From Gammaproteobacteria bacterium (GTDB lineage Bacteria > Pseudomonadota > Gammaproteobacteria > Eutrophobiales > Eutrophobiaceae): 64,000 nucleotides of DNA. Location of the stretch: positions 1-64,000 of the forward strand of contig JAPOQU010000061.1 of NCBI GenBank assembly GCA_026710545.1, given 5' to 3'. Both the position numbers and the translations under genes were made by a program. The notes under the pieces are model-generated. The model did not search any database and was not told where the DNA came from. It saw nothing but the letters and a program-made list of their open reading frames with translations. Below, piece after piece: positions 27,684 to 36,173 of this stretch (positions within the stretch are counted from its first letter, which is position 1; each line of letters opens with the position of its first letter).

Positions 27684-28571
27684 TTACCTCTCACTCAGGG
27701 CGTCGCGCAGGCCGTCGCCGAGGAAGTTCAGTGAGAACAAGGTCACGGACAGGACCGTCGCCGGAAAGATCAGCAGCCAGGGGTATTCCTCCATGGTTTC
27801 CACCCCGTAGGAGATGAGCAGGCCCCAGGAACTCTGTGGCGGCTGGATTCCCAGGCCCAGGAAGCTCAGGAACGATTCCAGCAGGATGACATTGGGTACG
27901 GTGAGGGTGGCGTACACTATCACCGTTCCCATGATATTCGGGATCACGTGCTTTCTGATGATCTGGAAACGTGACAGACCCAGGCTGACGGCTGCCTCAA
28001 CGAAATCCTTCTGCTTGACGTGCAACACCTGGCCGCGCACGATGCGCGCCATGGTCAGCCACTCAACGGCGCCGATGGCCAGGAACAGCAGGATGATGTT
28101 GCTGCCGAATACCACCATCAGCAGGATGATGAAGATGGTGAAGGGCAGGGCATAGAGAACGTCGACTATGCGCATCATAATGGTATCGACGCGTCCCCCC
28201 AGGTAACCTGCCGTCGCGCCCCAGGACACGCCGATAAACAACGCCACCGCCGTGGCAATGAAGCCTACCGCGAGCGAGATGCGGCTGCCGTACAGCATCC
28301 TGGTCAACAGGTCGCGCCCGAACAGGTCGCTGCCCAGCCAGTGCTCCGGGGAAGGCGGGCTGGGACCCAGTTCAAGGTCCTGCGCCGAATAGGAATAAGG
28401 TGTGATCCAGGGGGCCAGGAGGGACAGGACTGCCAGGACCGCCAGCACGGCCAGTCCAAACATGGCCGCTTTGTTCTTTTTCAGCCTTCTCCAGGCATCC
28501 TGGCGTGGTGACGTGCTGATGCGCATAGCTCCAGCGTTCACCGGGGTCCGGTTTGCTCCAGGCTCAGCCAT
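27684..28571 (-). CDS. oppC: Oligopeptide ABC transporter permease (OppC type)
   Basis: A 295-residue inner-membrane permease with an N-terminal helix, a periplasmic loop with the OppC mark PSPEHWLGSDLFGRDLLTRM, and five further helices. The EAA-type loop that contacts the ATPase is DFVEAAVSLGLSRFQIIRKH. It overlaps oppB by 8 bp. No oppD or oppF gene is next to it, so the ATPase must come from elsewhere, possibly one of the two dual ATPases at 31870 and 38138. The substrate is probably a peptide. Confidence 0.9.
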   Translation of the reverse strand: MAEPGANRTPVNAGAMRISTSPRQDAWRRLKKNKAAMFGLAVLAVLAVLSLLAPWITPYSYSAQDLELGPSPPSPEHWLGSDLFGRDLLTRMLYGSRISLAVGFIATAVALFIGVSWGATAGYLGGRVDTIMMRIVDVLYALPFTIFIILLMVVFGSNIILLFLAIGAVEWLTMARIVRGQVLHVKQKDFVEAAVSLGLSRFQIIRKHVIPNIMGTVIVYATLTVPNVILLESFLSFLGLGIQPPQSSWGLLISYGVETMEEYPWLLIFPATVLSVTLFSLNFLGDGLRDALSER

Positions 28572-29496
28572 GGACGGTTTCCTGCCTTACCTTGGGGTCG
28601 AGCCAGGCCAGCATTACGTCGGCGATCAGGTTGAAGACGATGATCAGGGAGGCGAATAACAGGGTGGTACCCAGGATCAAGGTGTAATCCCGGTTGAATG
28701 CACCCTGCACGAAGTAGCGGCCCAGGCCGGGGACCTGGAAGATGGTCTCAACCACGAAGGAACCGCTGAGCAGACCTGCCAGCGCCGGCCCAAGGAAAGA
28801 CACTACCGGCAACAGGCCCACCCGCATGGCGTGGCGGACTATGATCACCGCCTCGGGCATGCCCTTGGCGCGTGCGGTGCGGATAAAATCCCTGGACAGG
28901 GTTTCCAGCATGCCGCCGCGGCTCAGCCGGGCGACGTAAGCGGCGTACACGGACCCCAGGGTAATGGACGGCAGGATTTTATCCCCGGGTATCAGTTCCC
29001 ACCCGGCAACAGGCAGCCATTCCAGCCAGATGCCGAACACCAGCACCAGTAACGGGCCCAGTACGTACGCGGGCAGGCAGATGCCGATGGTGGCAAACGT
29101 CATGGGCAGGTAGTCCTGCCAGGTATTCGGGTTCAATGACGCGCACACCCCGCTGCCGATACCGATGAGCAGGGCGAACAGCAGGGCGTAACACCCCAGT
29201 TCCAGCGTGACCGGGAAACCGGCTGCGATGATCTCGTTCACCGACCTGCCGGGATATTTGAAGGACGGCCCCAGGTCGCCCCGTACGGCATGGCTGATGT
29301 AGTCGTAAAACTGGACGTGGACAGGCTGGTCCAGCTTGTAACGTTCATTCAGGTGCTTGAGCACTTCCGGCGGCACCGCCTTCTCCTCGGCAAACGGCCC
29401 GCCGGGCGCAGCGTGGATCAGCAGGAAGGTGATGATGCTGACTAGCAGCAGTACGGGGATGGCTTGCAATAAGCGTTTGAGTATGAATTTGAACAT
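28564..29496 (-). CDS. oppB: Oligopeptide ABC transporter permease (OppB type)
   Basis: A 310-residue permease with the OppB N-terminus (ILKRLLQAIPVLLLVSIITF) and LIHAAPGGPF, six membrane segments and the coupling loop RDFIRTARAKGMPEAVIIVRH. It pairs with OppC to form the channel. It is separated from the binding-protein gene by 202 bp of repeat-flanked, A+T-rich DNA, much longer than other gaps in this operon, so an insertion has opened the operon here. Confidence 0.9.
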   Translation of the reverse strand: MFKFILKRLLQAIPVLLLVSIITFLLIHAAPGGPFAEEKAVPPEVLKHLNERYKLDQPVHVQFYDYISHAVRGDLGPSFKYPGRSVNEIIAAGFPVTLELGCYALLFALLIGIGSGVCASLNPNTWQDYLPMTFATIGICLPAYVLGPLLVLVFGIWLEWLPVAGWELIPGDKILPSITLGSVYAAYVARLSRGGMLETLSRDFIRTARAKGMPEAVIIVRHAMRVGLLPVVSFLGPALAGLLSGSFVVETIFQVPGLGRYFVQGAFNRDYTLILGTTLLFASLIIVFNLIADVMLAWLDPKVRQETVHG

Positions 29497-29499
29497 ATT

Positions 29500-29780
29500 A
29501 TTATCCGCAGATGACGCAGATTAACGCAGATAAACAAATAGATCTTTTATGTTGGAGTTACTCATATAGAAACCAATAATATGAAATAAATATTATTATA
29601 TTATATATAGTTAAATAAAATATATAATAAATTACGTTAACGTAATTACACTCCGCTATCATGTTCTCTGCCATAGCAGATCAATAATTTTATCTGCGTT
29701 AATCTGCGTCATCTGCGGATAAATCATCTGCGGATAAATCATCTGCGGATAAATCATCTGCGGATAATTCATCTGCAGAT
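29500..29780. repeat. Inverted-repeat pair with A+T-rich core and 15-bp tandem tail
   Basis: The arms 29500-29532 and 29690-29722 are inverted copies of the CCGCAGATTACGCAGATT family. The 157-bp core is strongly A+T-rich with a palindrome ATTACGTTAACGTAAT at 29632-29647, and codes for nothing visible. Beyond the right arm the unit ATCTGCGGATAAATC repeats at 29711, 29726, 29741 and 29756, then breaks down. The tandem part lies inside the end of oppA. The left arm begins 4 bp from the oppB start. Confidence 0.85.
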
Positions 29781-31396
29781 GGTACCAGGGAAATATATTT
29801 AAACGGGTGGATGTCCAGGATATTCGGACGCCAGCCGCGCACGTCCGGTGAGACCAGTGATTTGCTGACGTAGGTGTAGATGGGCATGATAGGCAACTCG
29901 GTCATCAGGATGGATTCGGCATCCTGGAACAGGGCGAAGCGGCGATCCTGGTCCGTGGTAGCGCCGGCACGTGCTATCAGTGCATCGTAGCGCCGGTGCG
30001 ACCAGCCCGTGTCATTATTGCCGCTGCTGGTAGTGTACATGTCGAGAAAGGTGTTTGGGTCCAGGTAATCACCGATCCAGCCGGCCCGCGCCACCTGGTA
30101 GTCTTTCCCATCGCGTTTATCCAGGTATACCTTCCAGTCCTGGTTCGTCAGCGTAACGTCGATGTTGAGGTTGGTCTTCCACATCTGCTGGATGGCTATG
30201 GCTATCCGGCGATGCCCCTCGGAGGTGTTGTACATTAACTCCAGGCCGGGAAACCCTGTTCCGTCAGGATAGCCTGCTTCTGCCAGAAGGGCCCTGGCGC
30301 GTTCCAGGTCATAGCGTACCTGCGCGGTCGCCGTGTAGCCGTTGGTATCGGGCGGTGTATAACTGAAGGCCGGGATCTCTCCCGCCTTGGTGATTTTATC
30401 CACTATCTGTTGCCGGTCGATGGACATGGTCAGGGCCTGCCTGACCTTTACCTGGTCGAGCGGCGTAGCGGTGGTATTGAAGAGATAGTAGTAGGTGGAA
30501 AAAAACGGGAAGATTTTCAGGGCGCCGGGTCTTTCCTGCCGATAGTGCGCTATCTTGTCAACCGGCATATTATTGGTGATGTGCAACTGGCCGGCGCGGA
30601 ACATGCGCTCTTCCGTGGTTGCATTCTGGATTGGGTAGAAGACGATCTGGTTCAATTTTACGGTACCGGCATCCCAGTAATGTTCGTTCTTCTCCACGAC
30701 GATGCTGCGGTTCAGCACCCACTCCTTCAGCTTGAACGGGCCGTTCCCCACGTGGTTCCCCGGGCGGGTCCAGCGCGTGCCGCGCTCATCCGCGGCGCCG
30801 AACGCTTCGACAGTCGCCTGGTGGACGGGGTAATAGCTCATGTGTGTCAGCAACTGCAGGAAAAACGGCGTCGGGTTCTCAAGCTCGACCACCAGGGTCA
30901 GGTCATCGGGCGCCGTGATGCCCACCTGGGAGAAATCCGTTATTTCCCCCTGGTGGAACCTTTCCGCGTTCCTGATGTAATACAGCATATAAGCATAGTT
31001 GTTGCCCAGGGCAGGCAGCAGCGCCCGGCGCCATGAATAGACAAAGTCCGCGGCAGTTACCGGGTCGCCGTTGGACCATTTTGCGTCTTCACGCAGGTGG
31101 AACCGGTATGTTCTGGCGTCTTCGCTTTGCTCCCAGGATTTGGCGGCGGCAGGGATCAAACGCTTTCCTTCGGGATGCCAGCCGACCAGGCCTTCCAGCA
31201 GCGCCAGGCACAGGTCGGACTCGATGCGGCCGGTTACGACATGGGGATCAAGCTCCCGTGGTTCGTCGCCATTGCCGATGTGCAGTATCCCCTGGCGCGT
31301 GCCGCTCTCGACGTTGGTTTCGTAATTGAAGCCGCATGAGGCAATGAACAAAAATGCGGCTGACAGAACGGCTTTAAGCGCGTTGCCGGTTATCAA
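29699..31396 (-). CDS. oppA: Oligopeptide-binding lipoprotein (OppA type)
   Basis: A 565-residue family 5 solute-binding protein. The start is a TTG at 31396 with TAGGG before it; the signal peptide ends in a lipobox, FLFIASC, so the mature protein is a lipoprotein. Family blocks include EPRELDPHVVTGRIESDLCL and YRFHLREDAKWSNGDPVTAA. The natural end is near YISLVP. Beyond it the frame reads five SADDL-like units and stops inside a repeat arm: about 28 residues of the C-terminus are coded by the 15-bp repeats. It is linked to two small membrane-protein genes upstream and to oppBC downstream. Confidence 0.9.
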   Translation of the reverse strand: MITGNALKAVLSAAFLFIASCGFNYETNVESGTRQGILHIGNGDEPRELDPHVVTGRIESDLCLALLEGLVGWHPEGKRLIPAAAKSWEQSEDARTYRFHLREDAKWSNGDPVTAADFVYSWRRALLPALGNNYAYMLYYIRNAERFHQGEITDFSQVGITAPDDLTLVVELENPTPFFLQLLTHMSYYPVHQATVEAFGAADERGTRWTRPGNHVGNGPFKLKEWVLNRSIVVEKNEHYWDAGTVKLNQIVFYPIQNATTEERMFRAGQLHITNNMPVDKIAHYRQERPGALKIFPFFSTYYYLFNTTATPLDQVKVRQALTMSIDRQQIVDKITKAGEIPAFSYTPPDTNGYTATAQVRYDLERARALLAEAGYPDGTGFPGLELMYNTSEGHRRIAIAIQQMWKTNLNIDVTLTNQDWKVYLDKRDGKDYQVARAGWIGDYLDPNTFLDMYTTSSGNNDTGWSHRRYDALIARAGATTDQDRRFALFQDAESILMTELPIMPIYTYVSKSLVSPDVRGWRPNILDIHPFKYISLVPSADELSADDLSADDLSADDLSADDAD

Positions 31397-31403
31397 TACA
31401 GCC

Positions 31404-31556
31404 CTATTTCAGCCACTTTTCAAGTTGAGCCTTTTTTTTCCGTCTGTGGTCATGCCAGAGAATGCCAACCAGGGCAATTGCGGAAACTACAGTAATACCC
31501 GAAAAAAGCATTGCAGGCGTGACTTGCATCGACATTATCGCAGTTACTGAATCCAT
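31404..31556 (-). CDS. Small single-pass membrane protein
   Basis: A 50-residue protein (MDSVTAIMSM start, one membrane segment about residues 15-32, then a basic tail HDHRRKKKAQLEKWLK). Its ATG overlaps the stop codon of the gene before it by one base (TAATG), and its stop lies 7 bp from the TTG of oppA, within the oppA ribosome site, so all three are probably translationally coupled. I do not recognise it. The N-out, basic-tail-in layout suggests an inner-membrane accessory to the transporter; that is inferred from context. Confidence 0.6.
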   Translation of the reverse strand: MDSVTAIMSMQVTPAMLFSGITVVSAIALVGILWHDHRRKKKAQLEKWLK

Positions 31557-31738
31557 TATTTTTTCCTCCTGCCGATAATTATAATGGCTAATGATAAAGT
31601 GAAAACTGCAGCGCTTATTCCCGTAAACAAAGTCGTCATTGTAGACAGCGATTCTGTTTTCAAGACACTTCCCAATACCATACCTGCAAATATCAGCTTG
31701 GATATATCCAGCAGGTAATCGGCAATCTTATCTTCCAT
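31556..31738 (-). CDS. Small two-pass membrane protein
   Basis: A 60-residue protein with two hydrophobic segments (about residues 13-28 and 35-56), an acidic N-terminus (MEDKIADYLLD) and a basic end (GRRKK). The stop overlaps the ATG of the next small gene. No family is recognised. Upstream (31739-31869) the only visible feature is a weak hairpin near 31791-31815 after the yejF stop. Confidence 0.6.
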   Translation of the reverse strand: MEDKIADYLLDISKLIFAGMVLGSVLKTESLSTMTTLFTGISAAVFTLSLAIIIIGRRKK

Positions 31739-31869
31739 AATTACCCCCTGTAATTATAAAGTCTCCTTATTTCTTCGCCTGGAGCAAGGAGTCGGGAGTA
31801 AATCTGCTCCGACCCCAAACCTCCAGCGCTATAACATTAACGCACCGATGTCAGCCTGTCAATCAAGTA

Positions 31870-33543
31870 TCATTTCCCGCTGCGCATGCGCCGGCGCCGT
31901 TCAATATCACCTGGCACGGGTACGGCATCCAGCAGTGTGCGGGTGTATTCGTGCTGTGGGTTGAAGATGACGTCATCCGTCCTGCCGCGTTCCACGATCC
32001 TGCCCTGGTGCATCACCAGGATCTGTTCGGACAGTTGCCGGACGACGCTCAGGTCGTGGGAGATGAACAGGTAGGCGATGCCGTGGCGCGCCTGCAGCCG
32101 GCGCAGCAGGTCGATGATCTGCGCCTGTATGGTCACGTCCAGGGCGCTGACGGCCTCGTCGCAGACGATAAACTTCGGTTCCAGCGACAGGGCTCTTGCG
32201 ATGCTGATGCGCTGGCGTTCGCCGCCGGAGAACTCGAACGGGTAGCGGTTGGCCATGTCCGCCCTGAGTTCGACCTCTTCCAGCAATTGCACGGCCTTGT
32301 CCTGTTTCGGCATGTCCAGCAGGCCGTGTTCCCTGAGACCCTCCGTCAGGATGTCCATGACCGTCATGCGCGGGTTCAGCGATGAATAGGGGTCCTGGAA
32401 GATCATCTGCAGGTTACGGCGCCAGGGTTTCATGCGGCCCTTGTTCAGGCCGCCTATCTCCGTGTCCTCAAAGACGATACTGCCGTCGTTGATGGGTTGC
32501 AGGCCGATGATAGCCCGCCCCAGGGTGGTTTTCCCCGAACCCGATTCCCCGACCAGGCCCACCGTCGATCCCCTGCCGATGGCCAGGTCGATATCATCGA
32601 CGGCCTTGACGTGCCCGGCCGTGCGGGCGAACAGCCCTTTTTTCACCGGGAACCAGACGCGCAGGTTTTTCGTCCTGATTAATCCATCACCGGTGTCCGC
32701 TACCTGCTTTCTTCCTGTTGCCGTTCTCCTTTCCGCTTCCCCGGCCTGGTACAGTCGCGGCACGGCTTGAAGCAGCGAACGGGTATAGGCATGGGCAGGC
32801 TCCTTGAATATGGGTTCGAGCGCGCCGCGTTCGACCACCCTGGAGTTTTTCATGACGTAGATGCGGTCGCACACCTCCCAGACGACCGCCAGGTCATGGG
32901 TGATCAGCAGCATGGACGTGTCCTCATCCTTCATGCTCATCAGCAACCTGAAAATCTGTGCCTGTACCGTTACGTCCAGGGCGGTTGAGGGTTCGTCGGC
33001 AATGATCAGTTGCGGTTTCAGCATCAGGGCCATGGCGATCATGACCCGTTGCCGCATACCCCCGGACAAGTGATGGGGATAAAACGACATGCGCTCCTCC
33101 GGGTCCGGCAGTCCCACCTTGTCCAGCCATTCCGTACCGTGTCTCCAGGCCGCTTCCTGGTCAAGGTCGGTATGGAAGCGCAGCATTTCGCTGAGTTGCC
33201 GGCCGACCCTGTGCAGCGGCGAGAGTGCAGTCATCGGTTCCTGGAAGATCATGCTGATCTCAGCGCCGCGTAGTTTCCTGAGGCGCTCGATGGGCAGCGC
33301 CAGCAGGTTTTCGCCGTTGAAAACTGCTTCACCCCTGACGAAGCGCGCCGGCGGGCGCGGGACCAGGCGCAGGATGCTCTGCGCGGTTACGGTCTTGCCG
33401 GATCCGGACTCACCTACCAGGCCGACGATCTCGCCGCGGCGGATATCCAGGCTGACGTCGTTCACCGCCTCGACAACCCCCTCATCGGTGTCGAAATGCA
33501 CCGTAAGGTCGTTGACGGACAACAGTTTTTCGGACGTTTTCAC
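31870..33543 (-). CDS. yejF: Dual-ATPase ABC transporter subunit (YejF type), copy 1
   Basis: A 557-residue protein with two complete ABC ATPase domains: Walker A GESGSGKTVT and GESGSGKTTL, signatures LSGGMRQRV and FSGGERQRI, and Walker B LIIADEPS and FIVCDEAVS. Such fused OppD-OppF units energise YejB/YejE-type peptide importers, including the microcin C importer. It is 7 bp after yejE on the same strand and closes the yejABEF-like operon. A second dual ATPase lies at 38138. Confidence 0.92.
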   Translation of the reverse strand: MKTSEKLLSVNDLTVHFDTDEGVVEAVNDVSLDIRRGEIVGLVGESGSGKTVTAQSILRLVPRPPARFVRGEAVFNGENLLALPIERLRKLRGAEISMIFQEPMTALSPLHRVGRQLSEMLRFHTDLDQEAAWRHGTEWLDKVGLPDPEERMSFYPHHLSGGMRQRVMIAMALMLKPQLIIADEPSTALDVTVQAQIFRLLMSMKDEDTSMLLITHDLAVVWEVCDRIYVMKNSRVVERGALEPIFKEPAHAYTRSLLQAVPRLYQAGEAERRTATGRKQVADTGDGLIRTKNLRVWFPVKKGLFARTAGHVKAVDDIDLAIGRGSTVGLVGESGSGKTTLGRAIIGLQPINDGSIVFEDTEIGGLNKGRMKPWRRNLQMIFQDPYSSLNPRMTVMDILTEGLREHGLLDMPKQDKAVQLLEEVELRADMANRYPFEFSGGERQRISIARALSLEPKFIVCDEAVSALDVTIQAQIIDLLRRLQARHGIAYLFISHDLSVVRQLSEQILVMHQGRIVERGRTDDVIFNPQHEYTRTLLDAVPVPGDIERRRRMRSGK

Positions 33544-33550
33544 GGGTTAA

Positions 33551-35137
33551 TCACTCCAGCCGGGTAAACTTCCTGGGGTCGAAGGCGTTGCGCACGCCTT
33601 CGCCGACGAATACGCACAGGAGGATCACCAGGAACAGGGCCAGGCTCGGGTACAGGATCAGCCACCAGTAGGCCTGTCCCTGGGCCTGCGCCAGCAGTTG
33701 GCCCCAACTGGCGGTGGGAGGGGGCAGGCCGAACCCCAGGTAATCCAGCGCCGCCAGGGTGCCGATGGCGCCGACCAGGGAGAACGGGAAGAACGTCGTC
33801 AATGGCACCAGGGCATTGGGCAGGATATGGCGGAACAGGATCTTCCGGTCCGGCAATCCCAGGCACTGGGCAGCCTCGACGAACTGCTGGTTGCGCAGGC
33901 GCAGGAACTCGGCGCGCATGTAATAGGAGATGCCTATCCAGTTGAACAGGCCGTAGACGACAAGCAGCAAGATGAAGCTGCTGCCGTACACCGACCCCAG
34001 CAGTATCAGCACGTACAGGAACGGCAGCGCCTCCCAGATCTCGGTCAGGCGTTGGCCGGTGAGGTCAATCCTGCCGCCGTAATAGCCCTGGATGGCGCCG
34101 ATGATCGTGCCGATAACCATCGAGGTGATGACCAGCAGCAGGCCGAAGTTCAGGGACGTGCGCAAACCATAGAAGATGCGCGCCAGCACGTCCCTGCCGC
34201 TGTCATCCAGGCCGAACAGGTGCGGACCGATCGGGCGGAACGGGAAGCGCACGTCTTCCTTGATGAATTTTATCCGGTAGTTCACGCCGGCGTGCTCCAG
34301 GCGCAGGGTGGCGACGGGGGCGAGCAGGCGCGCTTTTGCCTGTGCCAGTATCTCATCCCTGTGGCTGCCGGAGAATGCATCCCACAAGCCGCCACCGGTA
34401 GCGAGTTGTCTGTCTTCAGGTGTGTAGATCCATTTCTGTCCCAGGTCCTGCTGCAAGGCTTCGCGCAACAATATCCTGACGGTTCCCGGGTTTCTGTTGC
34501 GCGGTTTATAGGGGGAAAGGCTCAGAATGACCTGTTTTTCGGCCTCGCCAGGCGGGTATGAATAAGACCAGGCCGGGGCTGGTTGATTGGCGAAACGCAG
34601 CGCGACGGCTTCCATGAAAGCTTCGGGGATGTCGTAGCTGCCGAGAAAATCCATTCCCTCCACGGGCCCCTCAGCTGGTGTGAAAAACCACTCCGCGCGC
34701 TGCTGGCGGCGGACAACGAAGCCGGCGTCGATATTGACGGAAGCGACCCGCGGTTCCCGCTGCACAAGGACTTCCACCTGGTCATCAACCGGGATGGACG
34801 AGGCCTGGATAATCTCCTGCGGTCCGAAGGGTACCAGCGGGAAGACCATGAAATTATCATCGTTTCCGGCGAACGCGGGAGAGGCGTTGATGGTCTTGTA
34901 ATCCGGACGGGTCAACAGGCCGTTGCCGGTAAAGGTATCCTCGGGGTAAAAGAACAGGACGGGGAAATAGGATTTGCCCTCGTAGTGCAAGTAAAGGGGT
35001 CGGTCATTGCAGAACAACTCCGCAACCAGGCTCGTCAGGTACAGGAGCACGATGATGAGCAGGGAATAATACGCACGCCTGTAGTCGCGAAACCGCTGCA
35101 GGCGCTTGCGCGTGATGGGATCAATCCAGTCAGGCAT
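33551..35137 (-). CDS. yejE: Peptide ABC transporter permease (YejE type) with large insert
   Basis: A 528-residue permease from the ATG at 35137, preceded by AAGGA; the frame is open to 35158. YejE proteins are about 340 residues. The N-terminus is normal (a membrane helix, then NDRPLYLHYEGKSYFPVLFF), and the C-terminal permease core is normal (GLDDSGRDVLARIFYGLRTS and the coupling loop FVEAAQCLGLPDRKILFRH). Between them, roughly residues 90-290, lies about 190 extra periplasmic residues without a family I know. The insert could bind substrate or the binding protein. The gene overlaps yejB by 8 bp. Confidence 0.88.
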   Translation of the reverse strand: MPDWIDPITRKRLQRFRDYRRAYYSLLIIVLLYLTSLVAELFCNDRPLYLHYEGKSYFPVLFFYPEDTFTGNGLLTRPDYKTINASPAFAGNDDNFMVFPLVPFGPQEIIQASSIPVDDQVEVLVQREPRVASVNIDAGFVVRRQQRAEWFFTPAEGPVEGMDFLGSYDIPEAFMEAVALRFANQPAPAWSYSYPPGEAEKQVILSLSPYKPRNRNPGTVRILLREALQQDLGQKWIYTPEDRQLATGGGLWDAFSGSHRDEILAQAKARLLAPVATLRLEHAGVNYRIKFIKEDVRFPFRPIGPHLFGLDDSGRDVLARIFYGLRTSLNFGLLLVITSMVIGTIIGAIQGYYGGRIDLTGQRLTEIWEALPFLYVLILLGSVYGSSFILLLVVYGLFNWIGISYYMRAEFLRLRNQQFVEAAQCLGLPDRKILFRHILPNALVPLTTFFPFSLVGAIGTLAALDYLGFGLPPPTASWGQLLAQAQGQAYWWLILYPSLALFLVILLCVFVGEGVRNAFDPRKFTRLE

Positions 35138-36173
35138 CGAAGTGTATCCTTGGATCAATGAACATGTAACAGACGTCGGAGAATATCCTGCCTATCAGCC
35201 CGAGGATGGAGGTCAGCGCCAGGATGCCCATGAACACCATGTAATCCCGGCTGACGATGGCGTCCAGGCTCAGCAGGCCCATGCCGGGTATTTCAAAGAC
35301 TTTTTCTATCAGCACCGACCCGGCGAAAATCAGGGTAAAAATACTGCCGAATCCCGTCGCAATGGGTATCAGGGAATTACGGAAGGCATGGCCCCAGATG
35401 GCCCGGTTGAAGGTGGCGCCCTTGGCCAGCACCGTGCGCACGTAATCCTGGCTGATCTGTTCCAGCAGGCTGTTCTTCATGAGCAGGGTAAGGACCGCGA
35501 AATTGCCTATCATGTAGCAGGTGACCGGCAGGAACATGTGCATGAACAGGTCCCTGGCCTTGTCCGCCGTTGACAGTTCGGCGAAATTCTCCGAGGTAAA
35601 ACCGCTGACGGGGAAGATATCCCATAGCCCCTCCGTGGTGCCGGACAGGAACATCTTCAGCAGCATGCCGAACGCGAACGCGGGGATGGCGTAGCCGATG
35701 AACACCAGGATACTGCTGCTTACGTCGAACCAGGAACCGTTTTTGACAGCCTTGGCTATCCCCAGGGGGATGCAGATCAGGTAGGTCAGGAAGAAGCCGG
35801 TCAGCCCGAAGATCAGTGAGACCGGAAATCGCTCGATGATCAGTTGCAGGACGGTCTTGTTCGGGTATTTGTAGGAGTCGACGGCCATGCCGATGCGGTC
35901 GGCGACCAGCCATTTCCAGTAACGCTCCACGAGCGGCCTGTCGAAACCGAAATGCTGTTCCAGGGCCTTGCGCTGTTCCGGAGAGATCCCGCTTGGCCCG
36001 GCGGCCGCGGCCGCATCGACGGACTCCGCACCGAGCCCGCGCATGGCCATGATAGCCTGCTCCACCGGTCCCCCGGGGATGAACTGGCACAGGGCGAAAC
36101 AGACGAAGGTAATGCCGATGAACGTGGGGATGACCAGCAGCAGGCGCCGGATGATATAGTGGGTGCGTTCCAT
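35130..36173 (-). CDS. yejB: Peptide ABC transporter permease (YejB type)
   Basis: A 347-residue permease: N-terminal IRRLLLVIPTFIGITFVCF and QFIPGGPVEQ are typical of YejB, followed by a periplasmic region, FGLTGFFLTYLICIPLGIAK and the coupling loop QDYVRTVLAKGATFNRAIW. It forms the channel with YejE. It overlaps the yejA stop by one base and the yejE start by eight. Confidence 0.92.
   Translation of the reverse strand: MERTHYIIRRLLLVIPTFIGITFVCFALCQFIPGGPVEQAIMAMRGLGAESVDAAAAAGPSGISPEQRKALEQHFGFDRPLVERYWKWLVADRIGMAVDSYKYPNKTVLQLIIERFPVSLIFGLTGFFLTYLICIPLGIAKAVKNGSWFDVSSSILVFIGYAIPAFAFGMLLKMFLSGTTEGLWDIFPVSGFTSENFAELSTADKARDLFMHMFLPVTCYMIGNFAVLTLLMKNSLLEQISQDYVRTVLAKGATFNRAIWGHAFRNSLIPIATGFGSIFTLIFAGSVLIEKVFEIPGMGLLSLDAIVSRDYMVFMGILALTSILGLIGRIFSDVCYMFIDPRIHFDA

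Noticed and set aside
29533-29689. Replication origin or integration-host site in the A+T-rich core
   Set aside because: The A+T richness and the ATTACGTTAACGTAAT palindrome alone are not enough; no DnaA boxes or iterons are seen.
31791-31815. Rho-independent terminator after yejF
   Set aside because: The GTCGGGAG/CTCCGAC stem is imperfect and no T run follows on the minus strand.
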